64,000 bases of DNA from Bog-532 sp963742875 (lineage in GTDB: Bacteria > Actinomycetota > Actinomycetes > Streptosporangiales > Streptosporangiaceae), in contig CAVUNO010000026.1 of NCBI GenBank assembly GCA_963742875.1, positions 1,151,400 to 1,215,399 of the forward strand. The letters run 5' to 3'. Under the pieces are notes generated by a model. The model worked only from the letters and a program-made list of their open reading frames with translations, was not told the origin of the DNA and searched no databases. Each line of letters opens with the position of its first letter. Position 1 is the first letter of the stretch. Of the stretch, positions 8,509-16,420 are shown in pieces. The position numbers and the translations under genes are program-made.

Positions 8509-8529
8509 CCTCACCCGTTACGGGTGGGG
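8509..8529 (+). terminator. hairpin after small gene
   Basis: CACCCG-TTA-CGGGTG stem-loop extended to about 9 bp with one G-U pair, 14 bp after the stop at 8495. There is no U-tract, which is usual for actinomycete terminators. Confidence 0.45.
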
Positions 8530-8565
8530 TGAAGCGGCGCATGCCCGGCGTACGGTGCCGTTGGC

Positions 8566-9132
8566 ATGAGCTTGCTGTCACTCACAGATCCGGGGGTCCT
8601 GCAGATGTTTCGCAGACGGCAGGAGCGGCGCGAAGGCCGCGACGCCACACGGTACCAAATGCGCCAGCGCGTGATCTCAATCGGCGATGACTACGTCATC
8701 GAGAACGATCGCGGTGAGCGCGCATTCAAGGTGGACGGCAAGGCTCTGCGGGTCCGCAAGACACTGTTGTTCGAGGACATGCACGGGCACGAACTGTGCA
8801 AGATCCAGGAACGCATGCTCCGGGTCAGGGACAGTATGGAGATCGAGGATCCCAGTGGCCGCCGGATGGCGATGGTCAAGAAGGCCATGATCACACCCGT
8901 GCGCGAGCGCTGGGTCGTCAAGGTCGAAGACGGCCCGGACCTGCACGCCCAGGACAACATCGTCGACCACGAGTACACGATCGAGCGCGACGGAGACAAG
9001 GTCGCCGAGGTCTCCAAGCGGTGGTTCAGGGTCGCGGACACCTACGGGGTCGAGGTGGCGCCGGGCGAGAACGACATCCTGATCTTGGCCACGACCGGCG
9101 TGATCGACGAGATGGCGCACCCGGACCGGTAA
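8566..9132 (+). CDS. LURP-one-related/tubby-like beta-barrel protein
   Basis: 188 aa. The text YQMRQRVISIGDDYVIENDR, FKVDGKALRVRKTLLFEDM and the repeated beta-strand/charged-turn layout match the LURP-one-related family (YxjI-like), a twelve-stranded barrel around a central helix related to tubby. Bacterial members have no established biochemical role; membrane-lipid or scramblase-like functions are known only for distant relatives. It is convergent with the acyl-CoA dehydrogenase gene (36 bp gap). No signal peptide. Confidence 0.8.
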   Translation: MSLLSLTDPGVLQMFRRRQERREGRDATRYQMRQRVISIGDDYVIENDRGERAFKVDGKALRVRKTLLFEDMHGHELCKIQERMLRVRDSMEIEDPSGRRMAMVKKAMITPVRERWVVKVEDGPDLHAQDNIVDHEYTIERDGDKVAEVSKRWFRVADTYGVEVAPGENDILILATTGVIDEMAHPDR

Positions 9133-9168
9133 ACCCGCGGTGCAGTCAGCGGCTTCCGCACCGTTTGG

Positions 9169-10374
9169 TCAACCTACAAACGGGCGTTCTCGCTTCAGCT
9201 CCTCGCGGGCGATCGAGCGGCGGTGGACGGCGTCGGGCCCGTCAGCAATGCGCAGGCTGCGGGCCCAGGCGTAGAAATACGCGAGCGGCGTGTCGTCGCT
9301 GACGCCCATGCCGCCGAACACCTCGATCGCCCGGTCGATCACCGCGGTGGCCATCGCCGGCGCGGCTACCTTGATCGCCGCGATCTCTGTGCGCGCCCCC
9401 TTGGCGCTGTACCTGTCGATCAGCCATGCCGTCTTGTACACCAGCAGCCGGGCCTGGTCGATGTCGATACGCGACTGGGCGATCAGCTCCCCCACCACAC
9501 CCTGGCCAGATAGGTGCTTGCCGAACGCCACTCGCGACTTCGCGCGGTCCACCATCAGGCCAAGGGCACGCTCGGCCATCCCGATAGCACGCATCGCATG
9601 GTGAACTCGGCCCGGACCGAGGCGGGCTTGGGCGATCATGAACCCATCCCCCTCGGCGGCCAGCATGTTCGACGCCGGCACCCGTACGTCACGGAACACG
9701 ATTTCAGAGTGCCCGTGCTGGTCCTGGTAACCAAAGATGGGCAGCTGCCGCTCGATTGTCAGGCCCGGAACGTCCCGGGGCACCAGGATCATCGACTGTT
9801 GCCGGTGCGTCTCCGCTGTCGGGTCGGTCTTGCCCATCACGATGAAGACCTGGCACCGCGGGTCGGCGGCTCCGCTGATCCACCACTTGCGGCCGTTGAT
9901 CACATAGTCGTCACCGTCACGGACCATTTGGGTGGTGATGTTCGTCGCATCCGAGGACGCCACGTCCGGTTCGGTCATCGCGAACGCCGACCGGATCTGT
10001 CCGGTGAGCAGCGGTTCGAGCCATTGCCTCTTCTGCTCCGGCGTCGCGAACAGGTGCAGCGTTTCCATGTTGCCGGTGTCCGGGGCCTGGCAGTTGATGG
10101 CCTCCGGTGCAATTACCGGCGACCATCCCGAGATCTCCGCGACCGCCGCGTACTCCAGGTTCGACAATCCTGATATCTCGGGCAGGAAGAGGTTCCACAG
10201 ATCCCGCCTCCTCGCCGACGCCTTCAGCCGCTCCAGCACCGGAGGATGCGCATGCGGATCGTTGCTCGCCCGCCACTGCTCATACTCCGTCTCTGCGGGG
10301 AATACCTCCTCCCGCATGAACTCCCACATCCGCGCACACACTTCCTCCGCCCTCGGCGATAGCCCGAAGTCCAT
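9169..10374 (-). CDS. acyl-CoA dehydrogenase
   Basis: 401 aa FAD enzyme that introduces the alpha-beta double bond into acyl-CoA. Signature pieces are FAMTEPDVASSDATNI (FAD/substrate binding), YVINGRKWWISGA, the RVAFGKHLSGQGVV segment and the C-terminal VFGGMGVSDDTPLAYFYAWA, which resembles the ACAD10/11-type branch seen with long- or branched-chain acyl-CoA. Length is normal for the family. The catalytic Glu position cannot be fixed by eye. The gene stands alone, convergent with the LURP-one gene and divergent from the VOC gene. Confidence 0.92.
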   Translation of the reverse strand: MDFGLSPRAEEVCARMWEFMREEVFPAETEYEQWRASNDPHAHPPVLERLKASARRRDLWNLFLPEISGLSNLEYAAVAEISGWSPVIAPEAINCQAPDTGNMETLHLFATPEQKRQWLEPLLTGQIRSAFAMTEPDVASSDATNITTQMVRDGDDYVINGRKWWISGAADPRCQVFIVMGKTDPTAETHRQQSMILVPRDVPGLTIERQLPIFGYQDQHGHSEIVFRDVRVPASNMLAAEGDGFMIAQARLGPGRVHHAMRAIGMAERALGLMVDRAKSRVAFGKHLSGQGVVGELIAQSRIDIDQARLLVYKTAWLIDRYSAKGARTEIAAIKVAAPAMATAVIDRAIEVFGGMGVSDDTPLAYFYAWARSLRIADGPDAVHRRSIAREELKRERPFVG

Positions 10375-10664
10375 TTCTTAATCCTCCTCGAGCCTGCTGA
10401 GCCCTTCTTCGGCGATCTTCAGCACCTCTCGGTCGAGATTGCCGAAGTCCTGAACGAACAGAGGGCTCGCTCGGTGATCTATGGCGGATTGGGACCACCG
10501 TCACCCCTACCGTCAGGCTTCCCCAGCAAACAGGACTTGCTGGTAAAGATTCCCGCCATCACGATGATGGAGGCAGTATGGGCGCAGTGGATCTGGGAAG
10601 AGAAGGACGGAGCCGGATCATCAGGGAGGCTGGATCATTGGCAGGTAACACCGCCGTGCCGGAC

Positions 10665-11042
10665 ATGCGGCTGGAACTCGTACCGATTCCGGTGTCCGAC
10701 GTCGACCGGGCGAAGGCGTTTTACCAGCAGGCTGGGTTTGGGAATCTGCACGACACCCAGGTCACGGACACGATGCGCGTTGTGCAGCTCACCCCGCCGG
10801 GGTCGAGTTGCGCCATCGTCTTCGGCACGGGGATGGGTCCGATCACCGACATGACCCCCGGTTCGGTCAAGGGCATCCATCTTGTCGTGGCGGACATGGC
10901 TGCGACCCGGGCCGCTCTGACGGCGCGCGGCATCGAGCTGAGTGATGTCGACGACATGGGCGGGGTCCTCTACTCCTATTTCAGCGATCCGGACGGCAAC
11001 CTGTGGGCTCTGCAGCAGTGGCCCGCCGGCTACCAGCCCTAG
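10665..11042 (+). CDS. VOC (glyoxalase/bleomycin-resistance fold) protein
   Basis: 125 aa from ATG 10665. The paired beta-alpha-beta-beta-beta modules are visible: MRLELVPIPVSDVDRAKAFY at the start, KGIHLVVADMAATRAALTAR in the middle and YSYFSDPDGNLWALQQWPAG at the end, the last providing the usual metal-binding Glu/Asp region. VOC proteins act as lyases, dioxygenases or drug-binding proteins; the substrate cannot be told. An upstream in-frame ATG at 10578 would add 29 residues without domain character. The 290 bp before this gene (10375-10664) holds no supported gene. Confidence 0.8.
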   Translation: MRLELVPIPVSDVDRAKAFYQQAGFGNLHDTQVTDTMRVVQLTPPGSSCAIVFGTGMGPITDMTPGSVKGIHLVVADMAATRAALTARGIELSDVDDMGGVLYSYFSDPDGNLWALQQWPAGYQP

Positions 11043-11232
11043 CCGCGGCGCGCGGCCCTTGCCGGACAGCTCCCGAAGCCGGAAAATTTGGGCATCTAGA
11101 CAGTCCGTCGAGAATTGCGCACGGAGTTTGCGGACGAGCTGGCCAGGAGACCGGCTGCTCGCGGCAGGCAGTGGCTCGCGCCCGGAGTTGCAGGGCGCGG
11201 AAGTACCCCAGGCGGAGCGCCAGGAGGTGGAG

Positions 11233-12471
11233 ATGACTGGACAGCGAGTCCTCGGAATGATTCTCGCAGGCGGAGCGGGTGAGCGCCTCGCGCCTCTGAC
11301 CGCGGACCGGGCCAAAGCAGCTGTTCCCTTTGGCGGCCTGTACCGGCTGGTGGATTTTGCGTTGTCCAACCTGGTCCATGGGGGTATCCGCCGGATCTGC
11401 GTGCTTACCCAGTACAAGAGCCACAGCCTGGACCGGCACATCACCACCACCTGGCAGCTGAACAGCCTGCTAGACAACTATGTGACGGCGGTCCCGGCGC
11501 AGCAGCGGCTCGGCCCGCGCTGGCAGACCGGCTCGGCGGATGCGGTCTACCAGTCGCTGAACCTCATTGATGACGACCGGCCCGACCTCGTGGCGGTCTT
11601 CGGGGCCGATCACGTGTACCGGATGGACCCGATGCAGATGATCCACCAGCACACGGCCTGGGCCGCGGGAGTCACGGTAGCGGCGATCCCGGTACCGAGG
11701 ATTCACGCGACGGACTTCGGCGTGGTGCAGACCGCGCCGGACGGCCACCGCATCAAGGCGTTCCTGGAAAAGCCTGCCGACCCGCCGGGGGGTCCTGGCC
11801 AGCCGGATGAGGCATTCGCGTCTATGGGCAACTACGTGTTCGACCGGGATGTGCTGGTGGAGGCGCTGAGGAAGGACGCGGCCGACGACGGCAGCGGGCA
11901 CAGCATCGGCGGTGACATCATCCCGATGCTGGTACGAGAGGGCGCCGCGCACGTCTATGATTTCCGGCACAACACAGTTCCCGGTGCCCAAGCGCGCGAC
12001 GTGGACTACTGGCGGGACGTCGGGACGCTCGATTCCTATTTCGACGCGCACATGGACATGTGTGCGTTGCATCCGGTGTTCAGCCTCAACAACAACCGGT
12101 GGCCGATCCTGACCCAGGTGCTTTCGCAGCCGCCGGCCAAGCTCGTGCGTGACGAAGGCGGCCGGGCGGGGCGGGCGATCGACAGCGTGATCAGCAACGG
12201 CGTCGTCATCTCCGGCGGGCTGGTGCGTAACTCGGTCCTGTCGCCGGGGGTCCGGGTGGACAGCTATTCGCGGGTGGACCGGGCCGTCATACTGCACAAT
12301 TCCCATGTCGGCCGCCGGGCCGTGGTCCAGAACGCCATTCTGGACAAGAATGTCGTCGTCCAGGAGGGCGCGACGGTCGGCGTGGAGGAGAAGCACGACC
12401 GGGCCCGCGGTTTCATAGTGTCCAGCGGCGGCATCACCGTGGTCGGCAAGGGACAAGTGGTGACGCCATGA
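11233..12471 (+). CDS. glgC: glucose-1-phosphate adenylyltransferase
   Basis: 412 aa, start at ATG 11233 behind AGGAGGTGG. It makes ADP-glucose from glucose-1-phosphate and ATP, the first committed step of glycogen synthesis. Visible motifs are MILAGGAGERLAPLTADRAK (nucleotide site), VPFGGLYRLVDFALSN, GSADAVYQSL, VFGADHVYRMDP, and the C-terminal left-handed beta-helix repeats (SVISNGVVISGGLVRNSVLS). Length is normal. No other glycogen gene is adjacent. Allosteric control by sugar phosphates is usual for the family. Confidence 0.95.
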   Translation: MTGQRVLGMILAGGAGERLAPLTADRAKAAVPFGGLYRLVDFALSNLVHGGIRRICVLTQYKSHSLDRHITTTWQLNSLLDNYVTAVPAQQRLGPRWQTGSADAVYQSLNLIDDDRPDLVAVFGADHVYRMDPMQMIHQHTAWAAGVTVAAIPVPRIHATDFGVVQTAPDGHRIKAFLEKPADPPGGPGQPDEAFASMGNYVFDRDVLVEALRKDAADDGSGHSIGGDIIPMLVREGAAHVYDFRHNTVPGAQARDVDYWRDVGTLDSYFDAHMDMCALHPVFSLNNNRWPILTQVLSQPPAKLVRDEGGRAGRAIDSVISNGVVISGGLVRNSVLSPGVRVDSYSRVDRAVILHNSHVGRRAVVQNAILDKNVVVQEGATVGVEEKHDRARGFIVSSGGITVVGKGQVVTP

Positions 12472-12646
12472 CCGCCGGCAACCCTGACCACGCTCCCCCA
12501 CGCGTTAGTTAGCCGCACAAGTAGCGCCCATGGCGCGGGCCAGCGGCCGGACTGCGGTGCGGTTCGGCCGTCGGCGGGCAACCGAGGCCCGGGCCGGGCC
12601 CGCCACCACGCCGGCGACCTTCCGGGTGCCGGGTTCTCGACGCCAC

Positions 12647-14053
12647 TCAGCGCAGCGGCGCGAACCGTGCGGTGAAGTGCCGGAGCTGCCGGGGCTGGGA
12701 CACGATGCGCATGCCGGGAAGCCCGGCGGCCCGGCGGGCCACCCGGATGACGACCTCGATCACGTAGTCGATGTGGCTCTGGGTATAGGTGCGGCGGGGA
12801 ATGGCAAGGCGTACCAGGTCCATGGCGGCCGGGGTTTCTGTGCCGTCGGGGTGCAGGCCGAACATCACGGTTCCGATCTCGCAGGCCCGCACCCCGCCTT
12901 CCTCGTAGAGCGCGCAGGCCAGTGCCTGGCCCGGATAGTGCAGCGGGTCGAGGCGAACCAGCATGGCGCGCGCGTCGACGAAGACCGCGTGACCCCCGAA
13001 GGGGACAACGACCGGGATCCCCGCCGATTCCAGCGCCTCGCCGAGGTAGGCGACGGAGCGTACCCGGTAGCACAGGTAGTCGTCGTCAACGCACTCGCGC
13101 AGTCCCTGGGCGATCGCCTCCAGATCACGGCCGGCGAGGCCGCCATAGGTGGGGAAGCCCTCGGTGAGGATCTCCAGGTTGCGGCAACTTTCGGCCAGGC
13201 TGTCGTCGTTGAGTGCAAGCCAGCCGCCGATGTTGGCGAGCGGGTCCTTTTTCGCCGACATCGTCATCCCGTCGGCCAGGGCCGCCATTTCCCGGACAAT
13301 GCCGGTGACTGAGACGTTGGCGTACTCCGGCTCCCTGGTCTTTATGAACCACGCATTCTCCGCGAAACGGCAGGCGTCCAGGAAGAGCGGCTTCGCGAAG
13401 CGGTCACAGACCTCGCGGACCGCCCGGATATTGGCCAGGCTGACCGGCTGGCCGCCGCCAGAGTTATTCGTGATCGTCAGCATTACCAGCGGGACCGCGT
13501 CGGGCTGCGCGGCGAGAAGTCGCTCGAGCGCTCCGACGTCCATGTTGCCCTTGAACGGGTGCCGCGTTGACGGCTGGAGCCCTTCCGGGATGGGCAGGTC
13601 GACGGCCTGCGCGCCGGTGAACTCGATGTTGGCGCGGGTGGTATCGAAATGGGTGTTGTTCGGGATGACCTGGCCGGGTCTGGCCGCTGCGGTGAACAGG
13701 ATCTTCTCGGCCGCACGGCCCTGATGGGTGGGCAGGACGTGCCGGAACGGGAACAGGTGGGTCACCGCATCGCGGAACCGATAGAACGAGGGGGCTCCCG
13801 CGTAGGCTTCGCTGCCTCGCTGGATGCCGGCCCACTGCTCGGCCGACATCGCTCCCGTCCCTGAGTCGGTGAGCAGGTCGATCAGCACGTCCTCGGCCCG
13901 CAGCTCGAACAGGTTGTATCCCGCGGCGGCCAGAGCCGCCGCCCGCTCCGCCCGGGTGGTCAGCCGCATCGGCTCGACCGAATGAATCCGGAACGGCTCA
14001 ATAATCGTCCGGAACAGCTCGTCCGTCACCGGCCGGCGCCTCCTCGAGCCCAT
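12647..14053 (-). CDS. tnaA: tryptophanase (PLP beta-eliminating lyase)
   Basis: 468 aa, close to the 471 aa of E. coli TnaA. Tryptophanase cleaves tryptophan to indole, pyruvate and ammonia. Conserved stretches are EPFRIHSVEPM, VLIDLLTDSGTGAMS, LPTHQGRAAEKI, ITNNSGGGQPVSLANI, LDACRFAENAWFIK, the PLP lysine segment MTMSAKKD, EGFPTYGGLAGRD and the C-terminal QPRQLRHFTARF. Tyrosine phenol-lyase is the main alternative; the similarity at both ends favours tryptophanase. The start was set at ATG 14053, where the TnaA-like text begins; the frame continues upstream without homology. No tnaB transporter or leader peptide is evident. Confidence 0.85.
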   Translation of the reverse strand: MGSRRRRPVTDELFRTIIEPFRIHSVEPMRLTTRAERAAALAAAGYNLFELRAEDVLIDLLTDSGTGAMSAEQWAGIQRGSEAYAGAPSFYRFRDAVTHLFPFRHVLPTHQGRAAEKILFTAAARPGQVIPNNTHFDTTRANIEFTGAQAVDLPIPEGLQPSTRHPFKGNMDVGALERLLAAQPDAVPLVMLTITNNSGGGQPVSLANIRAVREVCDRFAKPLFLDACRFAENAWFIKTREPEYANVSVTGIVREMAALADGMTMSAKKDPLANIGGWLALNDDSLAESCRNLEILTEGFPTYGGLAGRDLEAIAQGLRECVDDDYLCYRVRSVAYLGEALESAGIPVVVPFGGHAVFVDARAMLVRLDPLHYPGQALACALYEEGGVRACEIGTVMFGLHPDGTETPAAMDLVRLAIPRRTYTQSHIDYVIEVVIRVARRAAGLPGMRIVSQPRQLRHFTARFAPLR

Positions 14054-14355
14054 GCGCTTCAGGAGTTCTCCGCGATCTCGCGAACCCTCGGACTCGCGCT
14101 GCCTCGAGGAACCGCACTCGAAATGCCCTGCTGAGCTATGTGATCGTATGCCCTGGCCACGAGCCGTCGCCACCAGGAGGCCGGGATTCGCCATCTCCCG
14201 CACCTGCCCTTCCGGGCATTTGCGAGCCGCCACCCGGGGTTCTCGGTCACCCGGGCATTGGCGTGCGGAGGAATCTTACCGGCTGACCCCGGCCTTCTCG
14301 TCGCCGAAATGTCCAGTCGACTTTTCGGCCATACGGGCAGCAGACCGCCGCGGCT

Positions 14356-14446
14356 TATCTGTGCGGGATGGATGGCCCGGACGGGCTGGTCAGGGGTTTT
14401 TATCTGTACGGGATGAAATGGCCCGGGCGGGCTGGTCAGGGGTTTT
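14356..14446. repeat. 45-bp direct tandem repeat
   Basis: Two head-to-tail copies (14356-14400 and 14401-14446) begin TATCTGT(G/A)CGGGATG and end GGCTGGTCAGGGGTTTT, differing by a few bases and one insertion. They lie in the 390-bp gap between tryptophanase and the hydrolase. The remainder of this gap (14054-14355) holds no supported gene. Confidence 0.8.
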
Positions 14447-15314
14447 ATCCGGGTACGGATGAGGCCTCGCGCGGGCTGCCCTGGGCCAGGAAGCCGACGA
14501 CCACGGGCGCGAGCAGGTCAGGGCGGGTCACCAGCTCGAGGTGTCCGCCGTGGTAGACCTGCAGCCGCGCGCGGGGGATCAGCGCGGCCAGGATCCTGGC
14601 GTTGGCCAGCGGGATGATCGGGTCGTCGTCTCCCGCGAGCACCAGGGTGGGCTGGCGGATGAGCGGCAGGAACGGCAGCGAGGTCCATCCCAGCCCGGCG
14701 GCGTGCTGGTACAGGTAACCCCGGCGCGGGCCGGGGCGTGTCTGGCGGAGGATCCCGGTGATCGTGTCCGGATCTGTTCTCGCGCTTCCTCCGTACAGCG
14801 CGCCGGCGATCCGGCGGGTGTAATCCGCATCCAGGTGCCGGCGCTGGCTGAGCATCTTCGCCAGCACCAGCGGATTGCCCGGCACCATCGTCTGCGGCCC
14901 GGTCGCTGTCGCCACCAGGATCAGCCGCCGGCACCGGACCGGGCTGGACAGCGCGAACTGCTGGGCCAGCCCGCCGCCCCAGGAGATGCCGAGGATGTCG
15001 GCGGCCCGGTAGCCGAGCTTATTGAGCAGCCCGCGCAGCAGCCAGGCCAGGGTGGCGAACCGGTAGGGCCGGGCGGGCAGCGGGGAGCCGCCCACGCCGG
15101 GGACGTCGAAGCGGATCACCTCGATCGCCGGGTCGAGCGCGTCGACGAACGGCTGGAAGCCCTCCAGGCTGGCGCCGATGCCGCTGGCGAGCAGCAGCGG
15201 GGGCCCCGCCCCGGTGCCGGGCCGGATCGCGACCCGCAGCGGCGTCCCGGCCACCACGACCGTCCGCGTGCCGGGCCCTGCCTCCGGGGGGGTGGGTTCA
15301 GCGGCCGAAGACAT
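14445..15314 (-). CDS. alpha/beta hydrolase, PHA-depolymerase/lactonase-like
   Basis: 289 aa, start at ATG 15314 behind a strong GAGGGGGAG site. The fold is clear: PPLLLASGIGASLEGFQPFV (oxyanion region), the nucleophile elbow GISWGG, LVLAGDDDPIIPL (acid) and VYHGGHLELVTRP (His). GISWGG with GNPLVLAKML is typical of medium-chain poly(3-hydroxyalkanoate) depolymerases (PhaZ) and related enol-lactonases. The exact substrate is inferred. The start lies inside the end of the upstream ClpC-like remnant, and the gene's end touches the tandem repeat. Confidence 0.8.
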   Translation of the reverse strand: MSSAAEPTPPEAGPGTRTVVVAGTPLRVAIRPGTGAGPPLLLASGIGASLEGFQPFVDALDPAIEVIRFDVPGVGGSPLPARPYRFATLAWLLRGLLNKLGYRAADILGISWGGGLAQQFALSSPVRCRRLILVATATGPQTMVPGNPLVLAKMLSQRRHLDADYTRRIAGALYGGSARTDPDTITGILRQTRPGPRRGYLYQHAAGLGWTSLPFLPLIRQPTLVLAGDDDPIIPLANARILAALIPRARLQVYHGGHLELVTRPDLLAPVVVGFLAQGSPREASSVPG

Positions 15315-15520
15315 GGCTCCCCCTCGCCGGCCCGGCCAGGCAGAACCTGGCGCCGCCCGGCTCCACAGCGACTCCAGCGCCCGGCGCCAGCCCGGCGCCC
15401 GCACGAATGGGGCCGGGCAGGATGCGCCCGGCGGCGGTGCAGTCGTGGCGGAGCATCCTGGCCTCTTCCTGATCCAGGACCATGACCCGCCGCGGCCGTC
15501 CGGTAAACCGCTCGAACATG
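15298..15520 (-). pseudogene. ClpC N-domain remnant
   Basis: The frame begins MFERFTGRPRRVMVLDQEEA and continues RMLRHDCTAAGRILPGPIRA, which aligns by eye with the ClpC/ClpA N-terminal domain start (MFERFTDRARRVVVLAQEEA). After about 40 residues it becomes Ala/Gly-rich and stops at 73 aa, inside the next gene. The family's recurring IGTEHILLGL is replaced by AAGRILPGPI. It is either a truncated adaptor-like Clp-N protein or, more likely, a decayed clpC fragment. Confidence 0.5.
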
Positions 15521-15755
15521 CCCCGCTCCGCCCTTGTCAGCCTCGCCGCTGCTGCGGCGCCGGTACATATGAAGTTACATCGCATTCCCCGATTGGCAAG
15601 ATATATCGCGAATTTAGGAAGCTGCGCGGCGGTTGTCTGTGTCCCGGTTCGTGCGGCCACGGCGCGGATCTCGTCCAGGATGGATGGCCACAGGCACGCG
15701 GAGCTGCAAACCATGCGCGAGCACCTCGAGCGCGCCCCGGAGCCGGCTTCGAGCT

Positions 15756-15975
15756 ACCCGGGGATCCGGCCGTGCTGGTCTCGGCGTTCAATGCCCTGCT
15801 CGAAGGGTTCTACGCCATCTGGATCGCGGAGGGCGGGGAGCCGATTGGCCGGGCCCTCGGCGACAACCAGGCGATCGACACCCTCAGCGGGCTGCTGGCC
15901 CATGACCTGACCGGCCCCCGGCGACCGCCTCGGGACCGACACGGAATGCCGCAATCCGGGCCAACGGCCTCATGA
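15756..15975 (+). pseudogene. TetR-type regulator C-terminal remnant
   Basis: The frame reads GDPAVLVSAFNALLEGFYAI, WIAEGGEPIGRALGDNQAID and TLSGLLAHDLTGPR, then a tail and stop. This is the end of a TetR ligand-binding domain. No helix-turn-helix is found upstream in any frame. Nothing supported lies between 15521 and 15755. Confidence 0.45.
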
Positions 15976-16019
15976 GCAGCTTCAACTGATGTCCGCCCAG
16001 AGTGGCAGCCGACCCGGAG

Positions 16020-16170
16020 TCACCGGGATGTACCCGCCGGCCCGCAGCGGGCACCGCAGAAAGCTACGAGGTCGAGGTCAAACGTGGCCCGGTGGGGTGC
16101 GATGATCCGGCCGTCGGGCAGCAGCTCGCCGGTGTCCTCGAATACCACAACGCCGTTGCACAGCAGGCCC
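16020..16170 (-). pseudogene. DUF5999 family remnant
   Basis: On the minus strand the frame reads LLCNGVVVFEDTGELLPDGR, IIAPHRATFDLDLVAFCGAR and a stop. The first stretch is the hallmark of the small DUF5999 proteins of actinomycetes (about 65 aa). The Cys/His-rich N-terminal half is missing, so this is a 5'-deleted copy. Confidence 0.55.
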
Positions 16171-16216
16171 CGCATACACGACGGCGATCATCATGCTGCG
16201 CCCGACGCCCCTGGGG

Positions 16217-16420
16217 TCAAATGGGCAGGACGTGCACCTCGGCGCCGGAGGCCCTCCGGGCGAGTTCGCGCAGGACAGGGTGGCGGCCAGCGTGGCCCCC
16301 AGCGTGGCGTGCCAGCAGCATCTCGGTGACCCCGCGCTGCTGCGCGAAGGTGGTGAGCGCAGCAGCCGGGGCTCCGTGAAGTACTGCAAACTGGCCGCCC
16401 AGCTGTGCTGTCAGTGTCGC
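16217..16420 (-). other. in-frame continuation of the ABC-KdpD gene beyond a TAG codon
   Basis: Immediately after the TAG at 16421-16423 the same frame stays open for 67 codons to a TGA at 16217-16219. The text (AQLGGQFAVLHGAPAAALTT, FAQQRGVTEMLLARHAGGHA, PVLRELARRASGAEVHVLPI) is the C-terminal half of a UspA/KdpD-type domain, exactly what the upstream domain lacks. So the coding capacity continues past the stop. Either a recent nonsense mutation has truncated the protein or the codon is read through; a base-calling error is the third option. Confidence 0.75.

Noticed and set aside
10474..10854. 126-codon plus-strand frame upstream of and overlapping the VOC gene
   Set aside because: Text becomes out-of-frame VOC sequence and has no homology of its own; a weak helix-like stretch at its start is not enough.
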